Assembly (NCBI GenBank): GCA_932294295.1
Contig: OW028585.1
Location: 16,618,360 to 16,682,359, forward strand
Source: Alitta virens
Lineage: Eukaryota > Annelida > Polychaeta > Phyllodocida > Nereididae
Length of the DNA: 64,000 nucleotides
Direction of reading: 5' to 3'
Shown: one piece after another, positions 55,784 to 64,000 of the stretch
How positions within the stretch are numbered: the stretch's first letter is position 1
Layout: each line of letters opens with the position of its first letter
Program-made: the position numbers and the translations under genes
The notes under the pieces: generated by a model
Seen by the model: only the letters and a program-made list of their open reading frames with translations
What the model was told of the DNA's origin: nothing
Databases searched by the model: none

Positions 55784-58700
55784 TTATGCTTCATGCCAGC
55801 AGGTGTGTATATAGCAGAATTGTGCCCAAATCATGGCACTTTAGTGCTTGACTTAACACAGGTTGTTGTGTGCCCAAACCATGGCAGAATTTTGCCCAAA
55901 TCATGGCAGTTTAGTGCTTGACTCAACACAGGTGGTTGTGTGTCCAAACCATGGCAGAATTTTGCGCAAATCATGGCAGTTTAGTGCTTGACTTAACACA
56001 AGTTGTTGTGTGCCCAAACCATGGCAGAATTTTGCCCAAATCATGGCAGTTTAGTGCTTGACTCAACACAGGTGGTTGTGTGTCCAAACCATGGCAGAAT
56101 TGGGCCCAAATCATGGCAGTTTAAGGCTATGCTTTGCACAAGCAGTTGTGTGCCCAAACCATGGCAGAATTGTGCTCAAATCATGGCAGTTCAGTGCTTG
56201 ACTTAACACAGGTTGTTGTGTGCCCAAAGCATGGCAGAATTGTGCCCAAATCATGGCAGTTTACGGCTATGCTTCATGTAAGCAGTTGTGTGCCCAAACC
56301 ATGGCAGAATTGTGCCCAAAACATGGCAGATTAGTGCTCGACTTAACACAGGTTGTTGTGTGCCCAAACCATGGCAGAATTGTGCTCAAATCATGGCAGT
56401 TTAGTGCTTGACTTAACACAGGTTGTTGTGTGCCCAAACCATGGCAGAATGGTGCCCAAATCATGGCAGTTTAGTGCTTGACTTTACACAGCCTATTGTG
56501 TGCCCAAATTATGGCAGAATTGTGCTGAAATCATGGCAGTTTAAGGCCATGCTTCATGCAAGCAGTTGTGTGCCCAAACCATGGCAGAATGGTGCCCATA
56601 TCATGGCAGTTTAGTGCTTGACTTTACACAGCCTATTGTGTGCCCAAATTATGGCAGAATTGTGCTGAAATCATGGCAGTTTAAGGCTTTGCTTCACACG
56701 ACCAGTTGTGTGCCCAAACAATGGGAGAATTGTGCCAAAATCATGGCAGTTTAGTTCTTGACTTAACACAGGTTGTTGTGTGCCCAAACCATGGCAGAAT
56801 TGTGCCCAAATCATGGCAGTATAAAGCTAAGCTTTGCACAAGCAGTTGTGTGCCTAAACCATGGGAGAATTGTGCCCAAATCATGGCAGTTTTAGGCTAT
56901 GCTTTGCACAAGTAGTTGTGTGCCCAAACCATGGCAGAATTGTGCTCAAATCATGGCAGTTTAGTGCTTGACTTAATACAGGTTTTTGTGTGCCCAAACC
57001 ATGGCAGAATTGTGCCCAAATTATGGCAGTTTAATGCTATGCTTTGCACAAGCAGTTGTGTGCCCAAACCATGGAAGTTTATGGCCATGCGTCATGCAAG
57101 CAGATGTGTGCCCAAACCATGGCAGAATGGTGCCCAAATCATGGCAGTTTAGTGCTTGACTTTACACAGCCTATTGTGTGCCCAAATTATGGCAGAATTG
57201 TGCTGAAATCATGGCAGTTTAAGGCCATGCTTCATGCAAGCAGTTGTGTGCCCAAACCATGGCAGAATGGTGCCCATATCATGGCAGTTTAGTGCTTGAC
57301 TTTACACAGCCTATTGTGTGCCCAAATTATGGCAGAATTGTGCTGAAATCATGGCAGTTTAAGGCTTTGCTTCACACGACCAGTTGTGTGCCCAAACAAT
57401 GGGAGAATTGTGCCAAAATCATGGCAGTTTAGTTCTTGACTTAATACAGGTTGTTGTGTGCCCAAGCCATGGCAGAATTGTGCCCAAATCATGGCAGTTT
57501 AAAGCTATGCCTTGCACAAGCAGTTGTGTGCCTAAACCATGGGATAATTGTGCCCAAATCATGGCAGTTTTAGGCTATGCTTTGCACAAGTAGTTGTGTG
57601 CCCAAACCATGGCAGAATTGTGCTCAAATCATGGCAGTTTAGTGCTTGACTTAATACAGGTTGTTGTGTGCCCAAAGCATGGCAGAATCGTGCCCAAATT
57701 ATGGCAGTTTAATGCTATGCTTTGCACAAGCAGTTGTGTGCCCAAACCATGGAAGTTTAAGGCTATGCTTCATGCAAGCAGTTTTGTGCCCAAACCATGG
57801 CAGAATTGTGCTCAAACCATGGGAGAATTGTGCTCAAATCATGGCAGATTAGTGCTTGACTTAACACAGGTCGTTGTGTGCCCAAACCATGGCAGAATTG
57901 TGCCCAAATCATGGCAGTTTAGTGCTTGACTTCACACAGGTTGTTGTGTGCCCAAAGCATGGCAGAATTGTGCTCAAATCATGGCAGTTTAGTGCTTGAC
58001 TTAACACAGGTTGTTGTGTGCCCAAAGCATGGCAGAATTGTGCCCAAACCATGGCAGAATTGTGCCCAAATCATGGCAGTTTAAGGCTATTCTTCATGCA
58101 AGCAGTTGTGTGCCCAAACCATGGCAGAATTGTGCCCAAACCATGGCAGAATTGTGCTCAAATCATGGCAGTTTAGTGCTTGACTTAACACAGGTTGTTG
58201 TGTGCCCAAAGCATGGCAGAATTGTGCCCAAATCATGGCCGTTTAAGGCTATGCTTCATGCAAGCAGTTGTGTGCCCAAACCATGGCAGAATTGTGCCCA
58301 AAACATGGCAGAATTGTGCCCAAATCATGGCAGTTTAGGGCTATTCTTCATGCAAGCAGTTGTGTGCCCAAACCATGGCAGAATTGTGCCCAAAACATGG
58401 CAGAATTGTGCTCAAATCATGGCAGATTAGTGCTTGACTTAACACAGGTTGTTGTGTGCCCAAACCATGGCAGAATTGTGCTTAAATCATGGCAGATTAG
58501 TGCTTGACTTAACACAGGTTGTTGTGTGCCCAAACCATGGCAGAATTGTGCTTAAATCATGGCAGTTTAGTGCTTGACTTAACACAGGTTGTTGTGTGCC
58601 CAAACCATGGCAGAATTGTGCCCAAATCATGGCGGTTTAATGCTATGCTTTGCACGAGCAGTTGTGTGCCCAAACCATGGAAGTTTAAGGCCATGCTTCA

Positions 58701-61700
58701 TGCAAGCAAATGTGTGCCCAAACCATGGCAGAATGGTGCCCATATCATGGCAGTTTAGTTCTTGACTTTACACAGCCTATTGTGTGCCCAAATTATGGCA
58801 GAATTGTGCTGAAATCATGGCAGTTTAAGGCTTTGCTTTACGCAACCAGTTGTGTGCCCAAACAATGGGAGAATTGTGCCAAAATCATGGCAGTTTAGTT
58901 CTTGACTTAACACCATTTGGTGTGTGCCCAAAGCATGGCAGAATTGTGCCCAAATCATGGCACTTTAAAGCTATGCTTTGCACAAGCAGTTGTGTGCCCA
59001 AACCATGGCAGAATTGTGCCCAAATCATGGCAGTTTTAGGCTATGCTTTGCACAAGTAGTTGTGTGCCCAAACCATGGCAGAATTGGGCCCAAATCATGG
59101 CAGTTCAGTGTTTGACTTAACACAGGTCATTGTGTGCCCAAACCATGGCTGAAATGTGCTCAAATCATGGCAGTTTAGTGCTTGACTTAACACAGATGGT
59201 TGTGTGTCCAAACCATGGCAGAATTGTGCCCAAATCATGGCAGTTTAGTGCTTGACTTAACACAGGTTGTTGTGTGCCCAAAGCATGGCAGAATTGTGCC
59301 CAAATCATGGCAGTTTAAGGCTATGCTTCATGCAAGCAGTTGTGTGCCCAAACCATGGCAGAATTGTGACCAAAACATGGCAGAATTGTGCTCAAATAAT
59401 GGCAGATTAGTGCTTGACTTAACACAGGTCGTTGTGTGCCCAAACCATGGCAGAATTGTGCCCAAAGCATGGCAGTTTAGTGCTTGACTTAACACAGGTT
59501 GTTGTGTGCCCAAAGCATGGCAGAATCGTGCCCAAATCATGGCAGTTTAAGGCTATGCTTCATGCAAGCAGTTGTGTGCCCAAACCATGGCAGAATTGTG
59601 CCCAAAACATGGCAGAATTGTGCTCAAATTATGGCAGATAAGTGCTCGACTTAACACAGGTTGTTGTGTGCCCAAACCATGGCAGAATTGTGCTCAAATC
59701 ATGGCAGTTTAGTGCTTGACTTAACACAGGTTGTTGTGTGCCAAAGGCATGGCAGAATTGTGCCCAAATCATGGCAGTTTAAGGCTATGCTTCATGCAAG
59801 CAGTTGTGTGCCCAAACCATGGCAGAATTGTGTTCAAATCATGGCAGTTTAGTGCTTGACTTAACACAGGTGGTTGTGTGTCCAAACCATGGCAGAATTG
59901 GGCCCAAATCATGGCAGTTTAGTGCTTGACTTAACACAGGTTGTTGTGTGCCCAAAGCATTGCAGAATTGTGCCCAAATCATTGCAGTTTAAGGCTATGC
60001 TTCATGCAAGCAGTTTTGTGCCCAAACCATGGCAGAATTGTGCTCAAACCATGGCAGAATTGTGCTCAAATCATGGCAGATTAGTGCTTGACTTAACACA
60101 GGTCGTTGTGTGCCCAAACCATGGCAGAATTGTGCCCAAATCATGGCAGTTTAGTGCTTGACTTCACACAGGTTGTTGTGTGCCCAAAGCATGGCAGAAT
60201 TGTGCCCAAATCATGGCAGTTTAAGGCTATGCTTCATGCAAGCAGTTGTGTGCCCAAAGCAAGGCAGAATTGTGCCCAAACCATGGCAGAATTGTGCTCA
60301 AATCATGGCAGTTTAGTGCTTGACTTAGCACAGGTTGTTGTGTGCCCAAAGCATGGCAGAATTGTGCCCAAATCATGGCAGTTTAAGGCTATGCTTCATG
60401 TAAGCAGTTGTGTGCCCAAACCATGGCAGAATTGTGCCCAAACCATGGCAGAATTGTGCTCAAATCATGGCAGTTTAGTGCTTGACTTAACACAGGTTGT
60501 TGTGTGCCCAAAGCATGGCAGAATTGTGCCCAAACCATGGCAGTTTAAGGCTATGCTTCATGCAAGCAGTTGTGTGCCCAAAACATGGCAGAATTGTGCT
60601 CAAATCATGGCAGATTAGTGCTCGACTTAACACAGGTTGTTGTGTGCCCAAACCATGGCAGAATTGTGCTCAAATCATGGCAGTTTAGTGCTTGACTTAA
60701 TACAGGCTGTTGTGTGACCAAAGCATGGCAGAATCGTGCCCAAATTATGGCAGTTTAATGCCATGCTTTGCACAAGCAGTTGTGTGCCCAAACCATGGAA
60801 GTTTAAGGCTATGCTTCATGCAAGCAGTTTTGTGCCCAAACCATGGCAGAATTGTGCTCAAACCATGGCAGAATTGTGCTCAAATCATGGCAGATTAGTG
60901 CTTGACTTAACACAGGTCATTGTGTGCCCAAACCATGGCAAAATTGTGCCCAAATCATGGCAGTTTAGTGCTTGACTTCACACAGGTTGTTGTGTGCCCA
61001 AAGCATGGCAGAATTGTGCCCAAATCATGGCAGTTTAAGGCTATGCTTCATGCAAGGAGTTGTGTGCCCAAACCATGGCAGAATTGTGACCAAAACATGG
61101 CAGAATTGTGCTTAAATCATGGCAGATTAGTGCTTGACTTCACACAGGTCGTTGTGTGCCCAAACCATGGCAGAATTGTGCCCAAATCATGGCAGTTTAA
61201 AGCTATGCTTTGCACAAGCACTTGTGTGCCCAAACCATGGCAGAATTGTGCCCAAATCATGGCAATTTAAGGCTATGCTTTGCACAAGCAGTTGTGTGCC
61301 CAAACCATGGCAGAATTGTGCTCAAATCATGGCAGTTTAGTGCTTGACTTCACACAGGTTGTTGTGTGCCCAAACCATGGCAGAAATGTGCTCAAATCAT
61401 GGCAGTTTAGTGCTTGACTTAACACAGGTGGTTGTGTGTCCAAACCATGGCAGAATTGTGCTCAAATCATGGCAGTTTAGTGCTTGACTTCACACAGGTT
61501 GTTGTGTGCCCAAAGCATGGCAGAATTGTGCTCAAATCATGGCAGTTTAAGGCTATGCTTCATGCAAGCAGTTGTGTGCCCAAACCATGGCAGAATTGTG
61601 CCCAAAACATGGCAGAATTGTGCTCAAATCATGGCAGATTAGTGCTTGACTTAACACAGGTTGTTGTGTGCCCAAACCATGGCAGAATTGTGCTTAAATC

Positions 61701-64000
61701 ATGGCAGATTAGTGCTTGACTTAACACAGGTTGTTGTGTGCCCAAACCATGGCAGAATTGTGCTTAAATCATGGCAGTTTAGTGCTTGACTTAACACAGG
61801 TTGTTGTGTGCCCAAACCATGGCAGAATTGTGCCCAAATCATGGCGGTTTAATGCTATGCTTTGCACAAGCAGTTGTGTGCCCAAACCATGGAAGTTTAA
61901 GGCCATGCTTCATGCAAGCAAATGTGTGCCCAAACCATGGCAGAATGGTGCCCATATCATGGCAGTTTAGTTCTTGACTTTACACAGCCTATTGTGTGCC
62001 CAAATTATGGCAGAATTGTGCTGAAATCATGGCAGTTTAAGGCTTTGCTTCACGCAACCAGTTGTGTGCCCAAACAATGGGAGAATTGTGCCAAAATCAT
62101 GGCAGTTTAGTTCTTGACTTAACACCATTTGGTGTGTGCCCAAAGCATGGCAGAATTGTGCCCAAATCATGGCAGTTTAAAGCTATGCTTTGCACAAGCA
62201 GTTGTGTGCCCAAACCATGGCAGAATTGTGCCCAAATCATGGCAGTTTTAGGCTATGCTTTGCACAAGTAGTTGTGTGCCCAAACCATGGCAGAATTGGG
62301 CCCAAATCATGGCAGTTCAGTGTTTGACTTAACACAGGTCATTGTGTGCCCAAACCATGGCTGAAATGTGCTCAAATCATGGCAGTTTAGTGCTTGACTT
62401 AACACAGATGGTTGTGTGTCCAAACCATGGCAGAATTGTGCCCAAATCATGGCAGTTTAGTGCTTGACTTAACACAGGTTGTTGTGTGCCCAAAGCATGG
62501 CAGAATTGTGCCCAAATCATGGCAGTTTAAGGCTATGCTTCATGCAAGCAGTTGTGTGCCCAAACCATGGCAGAATTGTGACCAAAACATGGCAGAATTG
62601 TGCTCAAATAATGGCAGATTAGTGCTTGACTTAACACAGGTCGTTGTGTGCCCAAACCATGGCAGAATTGTGCCCAAAGCATGGCAGTTTAGTGCTTGAC
62701 TTAACACAGGTTGTTGTGTGCCCAAAGCATGGCAGAATCGTGCCCAAATCATGGCAGTTTAAGGCTATGCTTCATGCAAGCAGTTGTGTGCCCAAACCAT
62801 GGCAGAATTGTGCCCAAAACATGGCAGAATTGTGCTCAAATTATGGCAGATAAGTGCTCGACTTAACACAGGTTGTTGTGTGCCCAAACCATGGCAGAAT
62901 TGTGCTCAAATCATGGCAGTTTAGTGCTTGACTTAACACAGGTTGTTGTGTGCCCAAGGCATGGCAGAATTGTGCCCAAATCATGGCAGTTTAAGGCTAT
63001 GCTTCATGCAAGCAGTTGTGTGCCCAAACCATGGCAGAATTGTGTTCAAATCATGGCAGTTTAGTGCTTGACTTAACACAGGTGGTTGTGTGTCCAAACC
63101 ATGGCAGAATTGGGCCCAAATCATGGCAGTTTAGTGCTTGACTTAACACAGGTTGTTGTGTGCCCAAAGCATTGCAGAATTGTGCCCAAATCATTGCAGT
63201 TTAAGGCTATGCTTCATGCAAGCAGTTTTGTGCCCAAACCATGGCAGAATTGTGCTCAAACCATGGCAGAATTGTGCTCAAATCATGGCAGATTAGTGCT
63301 TGACTTAACACAGGTCGTTGTGTGCCCAAACCATGGCAGAATTGTGCCCAAATCATGGCAGTTTAGTGCTTGACTTCACACAGGTTGTTGTGTGCCCAAA
63401 GCATGGCAGAATTGTGCCCAAATCATGGCAGTTTAAGGCTATGCTTCATGCAAGCAGTTGTGTGCCCAAAGCAAGGCAGAATTGTGCCCAAACCATGGCA
63501 GAATTGTGCTCAAATCATGGCAGTTTAGTGCTTGACTTAACACAGGTTGTTGTGTGCCCAAAGCATGGCAGAATTGTGCCCAAATCATGGCAGTTTAAGG
63601 CTATGCTTCATGTAAGCAGTTGTGTGCCCAAACCATGGCAGAATTGTGCCCAAACCATGGCAGAATTGTGCTCAAATCATGGCAGTTTAGTGCTTGACTT
63701 AACACAGGTTGTTGTGTGCCCAAAGCATGGCAGAATTGTGCCCAAACCATGGGAGTTTAAGGCTATGCTTCATGCAAGCAGTTGTGTGCCCAAACCATGG
63801 CAGAATTGTGCCCAAAACATGGCAGAATTGTGCTCAAATCATGGCAGATTAGTGCTCGACTTAACACAGGTTGTTGTGTGCCCAAACCATGGCAGAATTG
63901 TGCTCAAATCATGGCAGTTTAGTGCTTGACTTAATACAGGCTGTTGTGTGACCAAAGCATGGCAGAATCGTGCCCAAATTATGGCAGTTTAATGCTATGC
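55784..64000 (+). repeat. 70-bp satellite array 2 (at least 117 monomers)
   Basis: Same monomer, orientation and arm classes as array 1. The first 0.5 kb or so is nearly identical to the start of array 1, including degenerate first units; after that the order of arm classes differs. It continues past the window edge. Confidence 0.97.
58519..64000 (+). repeat. About 3212-bp higher-order repeat in array 2
   Basis: Blocks near 58519 and 61731 match over at least 2 kb, with shared private variants such as aacaccatttggtgtg (58910 and 62122), gatggttgtgtgtcc (59195 and 62407) and cattgcagaattg (59957 and 63169). The spacing is 3212 bp, different from the periods in array 1, so the two arrays have amplified independently. 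Confidence 0.85.

Overview
The window is eukaryotic, almost certainly from a non-arthropod invertebrate. Genes are split by GT-AG introns, the DNA is AT-rich with many transposons and satellites, and there is a gustatory-receptor-like gene of the kind known from marine invertebrates. I cannot name the species. No bacterial gene organisation, rRNA or tRNA was seen.

Layout. 0-5.9 kb: a decayed LINE reverse transcriptase edge, scattered exons of an unrecognised minus-strand gene, a SINE-like repeat family with TCTTA tails, two MITEs, an isolated relic of the 70-bp satellite and a separate 69-bp palindromic satellite. 6.07-11.18 kb: a minus-strand gene of a repetitive invertebrate family (DUF7869-like, GHTHEDIDQMFS motif), reconstructed over 13 exons and clearly a pseudogene. 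11.327-17.310 kb: an essentially complete 5984-bp DNA transposon with inverted termini and an AT target duplication. It carries a SAP-SWIM-YqaJ nuclease gene (+) and a THAP-DDE transposase gene (-), which fits the ISL2EU group. It sits in the short space between two head-to-head genes. The unoccupied version of the site is present at 54.3 kb. 17.85-34.36 kb: a 16.5-kb array of a 70-bp satellite with higher-order repeats. 34.36-40.53 kb: a damaged Ty3/gypsy retrotransposon (-) with its 5' LTR and primer binding site but no 3' LTR.

40.53-49.67 kb: a gustatory-receptor-like (GRL) gene whose five exons (42821-49672) join in phase and encode seven membrane segments ending in a TYILVVVQY motif. A second copy of its exon-2 edge and intron lies at 40.53 kb, butted against the gypsy LTR. 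The long GRL intron holds an internally deleted PIF/Harbinger element, apparently nested in an older inverted-repeat element. 49.74-51.08 kb: a decayed LINE 3' end. 52.87-64 kb: a second copy of the 10.05-18.4 kb locus, without the 6-kb transposon, leading into a second 70-bp array that runs off the window.

The main story is a duplicated locus (DUF7869-like exons, divergent small exon, satellite start) whose two copies were then changed differently: transposon insertion, donor-site deletion and an inverted 0.12-kb segment on one side or the other, and an 890-bp insertion in copy 2. The two copies could also be two haplotypes assembled in series. Only long reads can separate these explanations.
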